The notes under the pieces are model-generated. The model was not told where the DNA came from, did not search any database, and worked only from the letters and a program-made list of their open reading frames with translations. A stretch of DNA of 64,000 bases from Rhizophagus clarus. Taxonomy: Eukaryota > Glomeromycota > Glomeromycetes > Glomerales > Glomeraceae. Within the stretch, counting starts at the first letter, position 1; each line of letters opens with the position of its first letter. The stretch is from assembly GCA_015698045.1 (NCBI GenBank), contig BLAL01000044.1, forward strand, positions 1,456,501-1,520,500. Direction: 5' to 3'. Both the position numbers and the translations under genes were made by a program. This document shows positions 25,801 to 36,283 of the stretch, one piece after another.

Positions 25801-26830
25801 AATTTATAGACCCGTTATCCCCTTGAACGTTATCTACTATATTTTCTCTCAGTGGGCAATGCTATTCCGTAAATACAAGATGATTTCTATTTAGAATAAT
25901 CTAATATTGATGCGATCTCAAATGGTCTATCTTTATATCTAAGTAATGTTACGTACAGAATAATAAAACCATATAATCTTATCTACTTCAGGTGCAAATG
26001 CTTCACGGACATGATCCTCTACGGATAATAACAATTCAAATTATTAGATACAGTGGATAATATACTTGTACGAATTAAATATAAACCTGGATCAGTTCCC
26101 AAAGAGTTCATTAAGGGTAACACATATTCAACTGCTTCGCTAATCTCCACATCTCTTATTAATGAAGGAAGTTCCTTTGCAATGAACACTCTCATAAAGA
26201 AAATATGCAGTAGATCCCAAACCACATCCGATTAATTAATCAGAAAAAGTTTAAAGGTAATACAATAACAAATAATAATGTTTAATATTATATTTACCTA
26301 TGAAATACCAAATCACTCTTCACATATAAGAATATCTTTTCAAGTGGTGATAAAGAGTCGTCCAATAGAAGTTCTTCATCCTCCATTTCTTCCGCAGCAA
26401 CTTCTGAAAGATGTTCTATGAGGAAATCCAAGAAAAAGAATTGAAACTTTGTAGATAATCATTTAATAGCTTTAGTGAACAGGATTAGAACTATTTCGTA
26501 CAGTATATCCAAACAATTCAAACGTGTTGTAAAATTATTTATGATTTGGATATCCCCAAAAGCTGTGCATTTCGGTCTTAATGCAACAGCTAACGTGAAA
26601 GCATTTTAAAAAAAGGTTTGACCACTTACCAGGAACACCTTCTGCCATTTCAGCCAGAAGATCTTCAGAATCCAGTTCGTTACCATCCTCAAGATCTACT
26701 TCCCTTACCGGAAGGGGGTCTTGGTTTTCTAACAAGTTACAAAGAAAGAGTGTAAACCACCTTTTTTAAAATTATTGGAAAACCGATAGTTTTTTTTATA
26801 ATTTGGCAGGCTTGAGACTTTACCTGCCAT
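22887..26830 (-). CDS. protein phosphatase 4 regulatory subunit 1-like HEAT-repeat protein
   Basis: HEAT-repeat regulatory subunit for the PP4 (or PP2A-like) catalytic subunit. Exons from the start: 26824-26830, 26630-26728, 26298-26415, 26087-26190, 25957-26018, 25334-25861, 25157-25261, 25005-25070, 24555-24924, 24387-24463, 24054-24313, 23846-23966, 23670-23776, 23435-23589, 22887-23347, giving 879 aa. Signatures: LSPLEKIFLYVKSDLVFHR near the N terminus, REAFAPEVDKII, DEPVFYVRKEAA, WHVRRSCCLVLA, YNFPAVVLTLGESRW, KVRRSLACSLHEIAKVIG, and further HEAT helices (VINVRIALARLVGE). A TPQRPQ-type repeat (five TPQRP units, about residues 155-180) and an acidic Asn-rich C terminus are lineage-specific additions. 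Intron 9 has a GC donor. Coding exon 1 has only 7 nt. Confidence 0.88.
24464..24554 (-). other. GC-AG intron in the PP4R1-like gene
   Basis: On the minus strand the exon ends ...AATTTTCCTG and is followed by GCAAGTATTAAG; the intron ends ...TACTTTAG before CTGTGGTTTTAACT. Only this choice joins YNFP to AVVLTLGES in frame, as in the conserved family sequence. The nearby GT (GTATTA) would give the wrong phase. GCAAGT is the classic GC-AG donor. Confidence 0.8.
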
Positions 26831-27215
26831 CACGCGCTTTCAAATAGAATAATTCGGGCAAGGTAATAAAAGAATTCTTGCGATGGAAAACGGGTTAATT
26901 CTTATGTTTTCGAGTTTGACCAATTTTCAAAAAAATTTGATGCAATGTGACGTAACGTTTTTGGTGAATTGTGTGGCTGTTATTATAATACCCTTTGGAT
27001 AATCCGAACATTTAATACTCGGAAATTAACTTTACTGATTTATCTTGAATAACTATTTTTAGAAACTTAAATAAACCTTAGTTTTAAAGGTGTGGTCAAT
27101 TCTCTTTAATGTTGATTCAACTTTCATGGTTTCAAACTACTGTATACAATATAATTTTAATTGATACAAACGATTATAACTTGCACATTAAAAGACGAAT
27201 TCAAAAAATATGATA
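26831..27215. promoter_or_regulatory. intergenic region upstream of the PP4R1-like gene
   Basis: 385 bp between the PP4R1-like start and the stop codon of the next minus-strand gene. It contains no reading frame. It should hold the promoter of the PP4R1-like gene and the 3' UTR of its upstream neighbour. Confidence 0.45.
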
Positions 27216-28445
27216 TTATAGCTGAGTAACATCTCGATGATCATTAAAATCATTTTTATCTTTAAATGTTTTTAACCTAACAGGATTAAACTTATTGTTT
27301 TCTATCTCATTGGTATTAGCACCAATCATTCCTAAGCCAACACCCCATTCGTTTCTCTGTTGTCTCATACTGCTTCTGATTCTCCACAATAGGCCTCCAA
27401 AACCACCAAATCCATGATATAATACCGCCTTACGGCTGGGTGCAGGTATAATATGTTTTACGTGGTGTTCTAAAACCAATCCGTTTTTAGGGTCAAATTT
27501 ATACATAAAGATGCCGGAAAAAGTTGACCGCTGAATTCGAGTCCCACGGGGAGAAAACATCGATTTTAGATAGGAAGACCTGGGCGTTCCTTCAAATGTC
27601 CAACGAATATAAAGTTGCGTGTTTCTATCTGATGCCGATATTGAAGTAGTAGAAAAATGTGACGTTTGTACTTTTAAAAGATCTTTCTTTATGGAACCGA
27701 AATAATTATCATCATTTATCGCGTCTTTAAAATATATATCTTGTTCTGGTTTATTCCCATCCTCGTCATTTTCAACCACGTGAAGCCTAACTAATTCTAA
27801 TGTCAGATCATCAAAATACCATATTAAACTCCATCTTAACAAATTAGCGATTCCTATATATATGTGCTTCCCGCGTACGTGAAGACGTGTATGATGTGGA
27901 TCAGTTAATAAAATATTTGATGAATAGATTGAAGTATCAGATAGACCATGCTCAAAGAATAATGGTAGATCATCTCGTATAGTACGAATCGCTTTGAAAT
28001 CAGAGATGATCTTATTATTAGAAATTCGGAAAGATAAAATAAAAATAAATCAAGAATTACCTCTGCCAACATTAAGTGTATATTCATCTACTCCTCTAGG
28101 TTCATTTTCTGCTGATTTATCTTGATTTAATGAGGGATCGTTTTTCCTACCAGTTTCCTTTTCTGATGTTTCCAAACGAGGATGTTTCCAAGAGGTTTGC
28201 TTTTCTATATGAGGTATATTATAACTTTCTTGAACAGTTTTATCGTCAATTATATGCAATTGTTGTGATGTTGAAAAATTGCTTAAATTAAATAATGACC
28301 TTGAACTGCTAACACTCAAATTTGAGTATAATTTTTTATGCATTCTTAATTCAAAGTTTGTTTTAAAAAATCGAACGTTCGGCAATAATATTAAAATTTT
28401 ATTTGAAACGGCAAAGAATGCGCGTATACTTGTTGCTAATAACAT
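27216..28445 (-). CDS. DUF2358-like protein, probably mitochondrial, 386 aa
   Basis: Exons: 28061-28445 and 27216-27991, joined across a short intron whose acceptor TTTCAAAG keeps the frame (VGR-AIRTIRDDLPLFFEHG). The first 70 residues lack acidic stretches and are rich in Arg, Lys, Ser, Asn and Phe (IRAFFAVSNKILILLPNVRFF), suggesting a mitochondrial presequence. The middle has the pattern of the DUF2358/SnoaL-like fold: DLPLFFEHGL, SIYSSNILLTDP, then a RWSLIWYFDDLTLELVRLHV strand pair. The C-terminal half contains IRWTFEGTPR and FSGIFMYKFDPKNGLVLEHH, a typical alpha+beta cone barrel ending. The biochemical role is unknown. Confidence 0.7.
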
Positions 28446-29329
28446 GACAAATAGTTATCTAAATACAAAGAAATAAATTTGCGCGTTTGAAATTTCGTTC
28501 ACATGTAGGAACATAGCTTCCTGAAAACGGAGATAATGATGTTAATTCCGCGAATATTTTCAGTTACATGAAATGTAAAAGCCAAATTTGAAATACCTGA
28601 TTAGTTTATCTCAACTTTTTAACTTTCACGTGAATTTTAATCATATGATTTTCAAATTATGTGAATAAATATCGCCGCAGGTTTTAATTCTGGCCAAAAA
28701 TTATCATTTTGGCCAGTGTTAAAAAATTCAAAAAATCTTGGTCATAAAAATTTTAATTTTATTTTTTTTTAGAGTATTTTACTTAAAAATCAAACTTTTA
28801 TATTTTTTTTTAAAAACTATCTAAAATAACAATCTTATTTTTTTTTTTTTTTTTTTATAAAGTTAAAAGAATATGCTTTAAGTTTTATTAATGGAAGATA
28901 TTAAAGAAATACATCACATTGATTATGCCCCACTAGATGTGTCCCATGAATTACTGTAATAATAGGATCCCAAAGAATACATATATAACTCAGATCCAAT
29001 TCCAAAAATTTTAATATAACTTTATATACCTAATTTTACTAAAAGCTTTATATAAAATCAGTATATAAATTTAAATTTTATATAATTTTATACAATTTAA
29101 TATCTGAGTTTATTATAAAATTTTTATTATATTTATAAAATTTTTTTACAAAAATGGGAGATTAAGATCAGCTTGAGATTAAGATTAACACTTAAACCTT
29201 GATTCACAAAATATATTACTATAATTATGATCAACTTATTATGCGTTTTCATTAAAATTTTTTAACTAACATTTAACCGTTAAAAATTTTAATATAAATT
29301 TTATATCTTTTTCTGTTATAATATTTTTT
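28446..29329. other. start of the repeat-rich compartment, no gene seen
   Basis: Includes the promoter side of the DUF2358-like gene (28446-28680). Beyond that it is increasingly A+T-rich, with poly-T tracts at 28750-28860 and TATAAAATTT-type repeats at 29030-29150. Nothing coding is visible. Confidence 0.5.
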
Positions 29330-29890
29330 AGTAATAAATGATATTAATAAAATTCAAACTATAATTATTTTAATAATAATTATTATACTTATTAAACATA
29401 TTGAACTTGAAGAATTTTTAATTGCTTCTTATTCAATTAAGCAAAAAGAAGAAGATTTTAACATTTTGCCTTTAATTTTATTATACTCATAATATAACGA
29501 AGAAATTAATGAACTGAAAAAATTAAATGGATTAATATCTAACTATTAGTTTAATGAAGTATATTTAAATATGCAAGATTTTAAATTTAAAAGACATTTT
29601 AGATTAACTAAATCTACATTTGAATAGTTATATTGTAAAATAATACCATTTTTAAGAAAAAACAGTAATGAACCTAGTATAATTGGGCTGTATGGGAACA
29701 AAAAATCATAGCTTCATTATGGTTTCTTGCTACTGGAGAGTGTTTTAGATTTATAGAAGAAAAGTTTGAAATGAAGGAATCAATTATAAGTTACGCATTA
29801 AAACAATTTTTTGATGTAATAATTTCCAAATTTTTAAGTGAAAAAATTATTTTTCTAACTACAGAATTAGAGGTTAATAAAATTACAACT
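29330..29890 (+). pseudogene. PIF/Harbinger-type transposase remnant
   Basis: The translated plus strand, in broken frames, resembles HARBI1-like nucleases. One stretch around 29557-29690 reads FKFKRHFRLTKSTFE before a stop, and after a frame change 29692-29870 reads IIASLWFLATGECFRFIEEK then SIISYALKQFFDVIISKFL. These correspond to the 'FRMSR..F..L' and 'L..LATG.S.R.I...F..S...V' pattern before the DDE domain. The catalytic part is not seen. Decayed and truncated; family assignment is by pattern only. Confidence 0.5.
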
Positions 29891-29919
29891 ATTTTTATTA
29901 TTCTTTTTCAGTTTTTAAT

Positions 29920-30805
29920 ATCCTAATTCCAAAAGTCTGGTCGTATTTTTCACCCAGAAACATTACAAAAAATAAAAAAAAATAATTAATTAGTTAAAAA
30001 AAATACTGAAAAACACTTCCCTCATCTCCTTTACCTTAATTTCAAAAGTCCGGTCATGCTTTTCGTCTTGCAACACTACAAAAAATAAAAAAAAACAATT
30101 AATTAGTTAAAAAAAATACTGAAAAACACTTCCTCCACCCTCCCTTACCTTAATTCCAAAAGTCTAATCGTGCTTTTTGTCTGGCAACACTATAAAAAAT
30201 AAAATAAAAAAATAATTAATTAATTAGTTAAAAAAAAAATTACTGAAAAACACTTCTCCCACCCTCCCTTACCTTAATTCGAAAAGTCCGGTTATGCTTT
30301 TCATCTGGCAACACTACAAAAAAATAAAAAAAAGTTAATACTTAATTAATTAAAAAAAAAACAACAAAACACCTCCCCCAACCCTCCCTTACCTTAATTC
30401 CAAAAGTCTGGTCGTGCCTTTCATCCGGTAATATTACAAAAAAATAAAAAAAAATAATTAATTAATTAGTTAAAAAAAAATACTGAAAAACACTTCCCCA
30501 CCCTCACATACCTTAATTCCAAAAGTCTGGTTATGCTTTTCGTCTGGCAACACTACAAAAAATAAAAAAAAGTTAATATTTAATTAATTAAAAAAAAAAC
30601 AATGAAACACCTTCCCCAATCCCTCCCTTACCTTAATTCCAAAAGTCTGGTCATGCTTTTTGTCTGGTAATATTGCAAAAAATAAAAATAAAAAATAATT
30701 AATTAATTAGTTAAAAAAAAAATACCGAAAAATACTTCTCACCCTCCCTTACCTTAATTCCAAAAGTCTGGTTGTGCTTTTCGTCTAGCAACACTACAAA
30801 AATAA
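29920..30805. repeat. about 120-bp minisatellite, eight copies
   Basis: Eight direct repeats of about 110-123 bp. Each begins ACCTTAATTCCAAAAGTC, continues GGTCGTGCTTTTCGTCTGGC, then AACACTACAAAAAATAAA, an AATTAATTAGTTAAAAAA spacer and GAAAAACACTTCCC. Unit starts lie near 29922, 30032, 30148, 30272, 30393, 30510, 30631 and 30754. Copies differ mostly by transitions and A-run length. One further, diverged unit lies in opposite orientation at about 31235-31365. Confidence 0.85.
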
Positions 30806-31438
30806 ACTGATAAATAATTAAAAAAAAGATCAGATATTTAGATTATCTAATTAGATCGGTAAGTCAAATGATCCTGCCTTTATACTGAATAATTTATTAT
30901 AACGTTAACGGTGTTTTATATTATAAAATCACAAAAAAAAATGCCGTAACTATTGGTACTGACGTTTTTTACATATAAATTGTAAAAAATTGCCAAGCTT
31001 AATAGTCTGGCTCATGAGTCGGCTTGAGCTTTTCAAGCCAAGCCCACTGCCAGCTTGAGTTTATTAAACCAAGCCTAATACCTTATTCAAGCTTTTTCAA
31101 GCTGGCTTATGAGCCACCAAACCAATTTAATCATGGTTTGGCTTGGCTCAGCTCATGCGAAGCTTTAATTTAGGCTGCTATAATCCCAAATTATTTTGGA
31201 TTTGAGCGGCATCTATAGTATTACCAGATAAAAAATATGACTGGAATTTTGAAATTAAGGTAAAGAAAGATTGGAATAATATTTTCATTATTTTTTTTTA
31301 ATTAATTAAATTATTGATTTTTTTTTTATAATGTTGCTAGACAAAAATATGACTGGACTTTTAGGAAAAATGTTATTATTATTTTCTAAATAATTTTTTA
31401 TTTTTATTTTTATAGGGATGTTATATAAAATATACTGT
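30806..31438. repeat. inverted minisatellite unit and TIR-element fragment
   Basis: 31000-31145 is a stretch of repeated AAGCC/GGCTTGAGCT words. At about 31172-31221 lies the reverse complement of the left end of the small TIR element found at 47491 (GGCATCTATAGT preceded by CCCAAATTATTTTGGATTTG). It is followed directly by a reverse-oriented copy of the neighbouring 120-bp minisatellite unit (GACTGGAATTTTGAAATTAAGG, GTTGCTAGACAAAAA). No coding sequence seen. Confidence 0.5.
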
Positions 31439-32672
31439 AAAGATAAAGGCACACGAACAAAAAGGAAAAGAAAAGAAAAGAAAAATCTATAAAAAAGAAA
31501 TTAATAAAAGAAAAAAAAAAAGAAAAGAAAATTCTAATAATAGAAATTTAAAAATAGAAGGAGGCAAAAATACGTATTCGAAAAAGAATAATCTAATATA
31601 GATCATGGCCAGGAAGCGCGTACAAATGTGTAGGATGGAGGTCAAAAACTTCTTTGTCACGTAGTAAAATGGGACAAAAAAAAGGAGATGAAAATGATAA
31701 GCTGTCGTAAATGGAAATTTTTCCTGTGGTATTTCTGAGTCTTTTTGGGTGGAAAAACCTTTAGCTTGGGAAGGAGCTTGACGATTAGTTTGATCGTCAC
31801 AGAATCTGCAAGAGCAACCTCGTGTAGATTACTCGATAAATCTGGGTCACGTGTCTACATTGATAGATGCAGTTCATCTGTAGTAATTTGCCGACAGCAA
31901 GCGGCAAGAGAAAAAGAGCTGTCCAAAATCATACGAGAAAGAGTGGCAACATTAGTAACGAGTTGAGCGTGTGTCGCAGGCTCAAAAACTATCGAAAGGT
32001 CAGTAATGAGCTTTGAGAGCAGCTTGCGGCACTTTTTAAGGTCATTTCACAACTTGTTGGCTTTAGCGCGGTTACGGATAACTAAAGCCATTAAAGAGTC
32101 GAGGTCTTCAGACGTAGGAAATTCCATAACGTTAGTAGAGGTCCTAACTAAGCCCTGAAACAAGCTTAGCTAGGCAAAGACTTGAGAAATAGAAGTAAAA
32201 CTGATAAGAGTGTCTCTGAAAAAAAATGGACAGAGGGATCAGCGGAAAGAGTTTGGGATCGGCGTTCAGAATTTAAATTCAAGGCAAACGCGGCATAGTA
32301 GCCTTTATCTTTATTAATCATTATTTACTCGATACAATTTACATGAGATAAAAAGAAACAAAAGAAAATAAAATTAAACAAAAACAAAGCTATATAGTCT
32401 CCTAAGTAAAAATAAAGTAATAAATCTATCCTAAAAAGAACAAATCGCATTACACTAAATTTCCCTAGATCTTCCTCCTTGATATATTCCAACCAAAGTA
32501 GAAGCAACTATGCTAACAGAATAACGGATGACATGCCCACTATAAAAATTGACATCCCACCCTGCCAAGGCTGTTATTAAGTAGCACCATTAGACGACCC
32601 ATCAAACTTAATATAAGATTAAACTGAGGCAATCTATGGTCCGTTGAGTTAGTAAACCTATCAAGTACGAGG

Positions 32673-33248
32673 TCATGTGGAACGTGGCCAAGAAGCGCGT
32701 ACAAACATGTAGGATAAGGTTAGGAATTTCTTTGTCACGTAGTAAAAGGAGACAAAGAAAAAGGAGATGAAGATGATTAGTTGCCGTAAATGGAAATTTT
32801 TTCTGCAGTGTTTCTGATGTTTTTTCGGCGGAAAAACCTTAAGTCTGGGGAAGTGCTTGACGATTGGTTCGATCATTATGAAATCTGCAGGAGCAATCTT
32901 GTGTAGATTACTCGATAAATCTGGGTCACGTGTCCACATCGTTAGACGCAATTCATCTGTAATAATGTGCCGATGAAGTTCGGCAAAAGAAAAAGAGCTG
33001 TCCAAAATCATACGAGAAAGAGTGGCAACATTAGTAATAAGTTGAGCATGTGTCGCAGGTTTAGAGACTATTGAAAGGTCAGTGACGAGCTTCAAGAGCA
33101 ATTTGTGGCACTTTTTGAGGTCATTTCGCAATTTGTTGTTGTTGGCTTTAGCATAGTTCTGACTAACCAAAGCCGTTAAAGAGTCGAGGTCTTCAGACGT
33201 AGGAGGTTCCATAACGTTAGTAGAGGCTCTAACTAAGCCCTGAAACAA
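32673..33248 (-). CDS. repeat-family ORF, copy B, 191 aa, function unknown
   Basis: Open minus-strand frame in copy B of the 1.1-kb unit. It shares with copy C the segments GLVRA.TNVM.PPTSE.LDSL, NKLRNDLKKC.KLL.KLVTDL, ATLSRMILDSSFS and MWTRDPDLSSNLH. It is mostly helical by composition with no recognisable catalytic motif. The C-terminal 40 residues run into unrelated-looking sequence past the end of the shared part. No function is assigned; it is probably part of a dispersed repeat family rather than a host gene. Confidence 0.4.
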   Translation of the reverse strand: MFQGLVRASTNVMEPPTSEDLDSLTALVSQNYAKANNNKLRNDLKKCHKLLLKLVTDLSIVSKPATHAQLITNVATLSRMILDSSFSFAELHRHIITDELRLTMWTRDPDLSSNLHKIAPADFIMIEPIVKHFPRLKVFPPKKHQKHCRKNFHLRQLIIFISFFFVSFYYVTKKFLTLSYMFVRASWPRST

Positions 33249-34116
33249 GCTTAGCTAGGCAAAAAACTTGAGAAATATAAGTAAAAACGATAAAAGTGTC
33301 TCTGAAAAAAATGGACAGAGTGATCAGCAGAAAGAGTTTAGGATCAGCGTTAGAATTTAAATTCAAGGCAAACACGGCATAGTAGCCAATATCTTTATTA
33401 ATCATTATTTACTCGATGCAATTTACATGAGATAAAAAGAAACAAAAGAAAATAAAACTAACTAAAAATAAAGCTATATAGTCTCCTAAGTAAAAATAAA
33501 GCAATAAAAATTAATCTAAAAGAATAATCGTATTACACTAAATTTCCCTAGATCTTCCCCCTTGATATATTCCAACCAAAGTAGAAGCAACTATGCTAAC
33601 ATAATAACGGATGATACGCCCACTATAAAAATCGACATCCCACCCTGCCAAGGCTGTTATTAAGTAGCACCGTTAGACGACCCATCAAACTCAATATAAG
33701 ATTAAATCGAGGCAATCTATGGTCCGTTGAGTTAGTAAACCTATCAGGTACAAGGTCACGTGGAAGCACGTGGGGGTCAAAGGTGATGAAAAGCTGAAGG
33801 GCATACAAACTGTGTATTCAGGCAAAATGAAAGGCCAGGAGAAGGGGTTCATGAGATAAAGATAAAGGCACACGAACAAAAAGAAAAGGAAAAGAAAAGA
33901 AAAATTTATAAAAGAAAAATCTATAAAAAGAAAAAGAAAAGGAAATTCTAATAATAGAAATTTAAAATTGGTAGGATTTAAAAATACGTATTCGAAATAG
34001 AATAATCTAATTCGAATCGTGGCCAAGAAGCGCGTACAAACGTGTAAGATGAAGGTTAAAAATTTCTTTGTCACGTAGTAAAAGGAGACAAAGAAAAAGG
34101 AGATGGAGATGATTAG

Positions 34117-34578
34117 TTATCGTAAATGGAAATTTTTTCTGCGGTGTTTCTGGTGTTTATTTGGTAGAAAAACCTTGAGCCTGGGGAGATGCTTGACGAT
34201 TGGTTCGATCGTCACGGAATCTGCAAGAGCAACCTCGTGTAGATTACTCGATAAATCTGGGTCACGTGTCCACATCGATAGATGCAATTCATCAGTAAGA
34301 ATTTGCCGACAAAAATCGGCAAGAGAAAAAGAGCTGTCCAAAATCATACGAGAAAGAGTGGCAATATTAGTAACGAGTTGAGCGTATAACGCAGGCTCAG
34401 AAACTGTCAAAAGGTCAGTAACGAGCTTTGAGAGCAGCTTGCGGCATTTTTTGAGGTCGTTTCGCAACTTGTTGGCTGTGGCATGGTTACGACTAACCAA
34501 AGCCATTAAAGAGTCAAGGTTTTCAGACGTAGGTGGTTTCATAACATTAGTAAAGGCCCTAACTAAGCCTTGAGACAA
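34117..34578 (-). CDS. repeat-family ORF, copy C, 153 aa, function unknown
   Basis: Open minus-strand frame in copy C, closely similar to copy B over about 150 residues (MSQGLVRAFTNVMKPPTSEN, ATLSRMILDSSFSLADFCR, LHLSMWTRDPDLSSN). Many differences between copies are at third positions or are conservative, which hints that the frame was under selection before amplification. The corresponding stretch of copy A (about 31700-32160) is not open over its whole length. No known domain recognised. Confidence 0.4.
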   Translation of the reverse strand: MSQGLVRAFTNVMKPPTSENLDSLMALVSRNHATANKLRNDLKKCRKLLSKLVTDLLTVSEPALYAQLVTNIATLSRMILDSSFSLADFCRQILTDELHLSMWTRDPDLSSNLHEVALADSVTIEPIVKHLPRLKVFLPNKHQKHRRKNFHLR

Positions 34579-35014
34579 GCTTAGCTAGGCAAAAAACCTG
34601 AGAAATATAAGTAAAAACGATAAAAGTGTCTCTGAAAAAAATGGACAGAGGGATCAGTGGAAAGAGTTTGGGATCAGCCCAGAATTTAAATTCAAGGCAA
34701 ACGTGGCATAGTAGCCCATATTTTTATTAATTATTATTAAACTGATACAAAAATAAAGCTATATAGTCTCCTAAGTAAAAATATAGTAATAAACCTATCC
34801 TAAAAGGAATAAATCACATTACACTAAATTTCCCTAGATCTTCCGTCTTGATATATTCCAACCAAAGTAGAAGCAACTATGCTAACATAATAACGGATAA
34901 CACGCCCACTATAAAAATCGACATCCCATCCTGCAAAAGCTGTTATTAAGTTGAGAATTTAAATTCAAATAAACCAATCCATTTAATTGAATCAGAATAA
35001 ATAGAATATTTTAG

Positions 35015-35385
35015 ACGAGGGTTTCTGGGCAACAGTGCAGCCAAAAGTGGAGGAACCTCATCAGGGATTACCATGTAAGTAAATAAATAAAATTACATTC
35101 ATATAAATTAAATGTATTTATCGAATATTCAAACTGATTTTGATATTTAGAACTATGTCTTTTATCGTAACGGTAACCCTGGGCGGTGGCTGTAGACACG
35201 TACCGGCCAAAGATATTATCGCGAATTTAGAATGAGATTTTGGGAGAGGTTGGGTAATTATACTATAATAAAATTTATAATTAATATTTACGTTCATGTT
35301 TTAAATTTGATAAATTTGATCAATTTTAGTCATGCGTGATGATCGTAGAAGAAGGAGAAACTTACCTACGTATCGTAGAAGATAA
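35015..35385 (+). pseudogene. trihelix Myb-like (Myb_DNA-bind_4 type) gene fragment
   Basis: Three exon-like pieces with good splice sites: 35015-35074, 35151-35253, 35330-35385. The first reads SGQQCSQKWRNLIRDYH, and the next NYVFYRNGNPGRW then, after an in-frame TAG, TRTGQRYYREFRMRFWERLG. The QC..KW.NL..DY pattern with a later aromatic/basic helix is that of the single trihelix Myb domain found both in fungal proteins and beside Harbinger transposases. The last exon is Arg-rich. The internal stop and missing flanks make it a pseudogene fragment. Confidence 0.45.
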
Positions 35386-35389
35386 TTAT

Positions 35390-35795
35390 TTTTATTTTTT
35401 TATTTATTAAGTGAGTAGCTAGGCCCAGTCCATACCAAATATCAGCTGAAGACTCACGTTTTTTTTTGGGCTGTGACTGATACTGACATCCACGCTGTAC
35501 AGCCTGGGTACTATTTTATAAAATAGTAGCGAACAAGTATCAAATATATATTTTTTTATTAAATTATAATAAAAATTAGAATTTACTTTAATTTTAACAT
35601 AAAAATTGTAAATGATAAAAAATTCATAAATAAAAATAAATTTGTTTTCCTAAACTTAAAAAAAAGGTGTTTATATAAAGAAAAGATGTTTATATTATTT
35701 TTGATTATTCAATAGTATTACATGCCCCTTGTATACGTTCTACTGCATACGCAGCTTTAACGATCGAATAGTAATATTAAATTTTCGAAATATTT
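35390..35795. other. A+T-rich spacer with a short palindrome
   Basis: CTATTTTATAAAATAG at about 35512-35527 is a perfect palindrome. The rest is A+T-rich with no reading frame, leading into the 50-bp array. Confidence 0.4.
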
Positions 35796-36283
35796 TAACT
35801 GTAATATTACGCAGGTTTACAGTCTTGTAAATTTTTGAAATATTTTAACCGTAATATTACGCAGATTTACAGTCTTGTAAATTTTTGAAATATTTCAACC
35901 GTAATATTACGTAGGTTTACAGTTTCGTAAATTTGCAGAATATTTTGACCGTAATATTATGCAGGTTTACAGTTTTGTAAATTTTCAAAATATTTCAACC
36001 GTAATATTATGCAGGTTTATAGTCTTGTAAATTTTTGAAATATTTTGATCGTAATATTACGTAAATCTTACGATATTGAAAACTTGCGTAATATTTTGAC
36101 CGTAATATTGCGTAAATCTTACGATATTAAAAACTTGCGTAATATTTTGACCATAATATCACATAAATTTTACGAAATTGTAAACTTATGTAATATTTCA
36201 AAATTTTTCAAAATATTATGCCATAAACTTTCGTAAACTTACAAAATCGTAAACTTACGCAATTTTTCGCCCTATAAAATTTC
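35796..36283. repeat. 50-bp minisatellite, about nine copies
   Basis: The word GTAATATTAC (or a one-base variant) recurs at 35801, 35851, 35901, 35951, 36001, 36051, 36102 and 36153, so the period is 50-51 bp. Each unit carries GCAGGTTTACAGTCTTGTAA and AATTTTTGAAATATTTTAACC. Later copies shift to a variant with GTAAATCTTACGATATTGAA. The array ends CAATTTTTCGCCCTATAAAA, a border also found at the end of the second array near 37600. Confidence 0.9.

Larger units (their letters stand above)
31439..34970. repeat. three copies in tandem of a ~1.1-kb unit (A, B, C)
   Basis: Copies share the landmark GGCCAAGAAGCGCGTACAAA (31605, 32685, 34020), a coding-like middle on the minus strand, the TTTAAATTCAAGGCAAACG box, the TATATAGTCTCCTAAGTAAA box and the end CCTGCCAAGGCTGTTATTAA. 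A purine-rich leader starting GATAAAGGCACACGAACAAA (31441 and 33863) precedes copies A and C but is missing between A and B, where A's tail joins B directly at about 32682. All are in the same orientation. The element class is unknown. Confidence 0.8.

Noticed and set aside
31745-31966. 73-codon plus frame, repeated at 34103-34381
   Set aside because: Antisense to the better-supported minus-strand ORFs of the 1.1-kb unit; its conservation follows from the DNA repeat itself.
35796-36283. Possible CRISPR array
   Set aside because: Units are contiguous 50-bp direct repeats with no unique spacers, in a eukaryotic nuclear genome.
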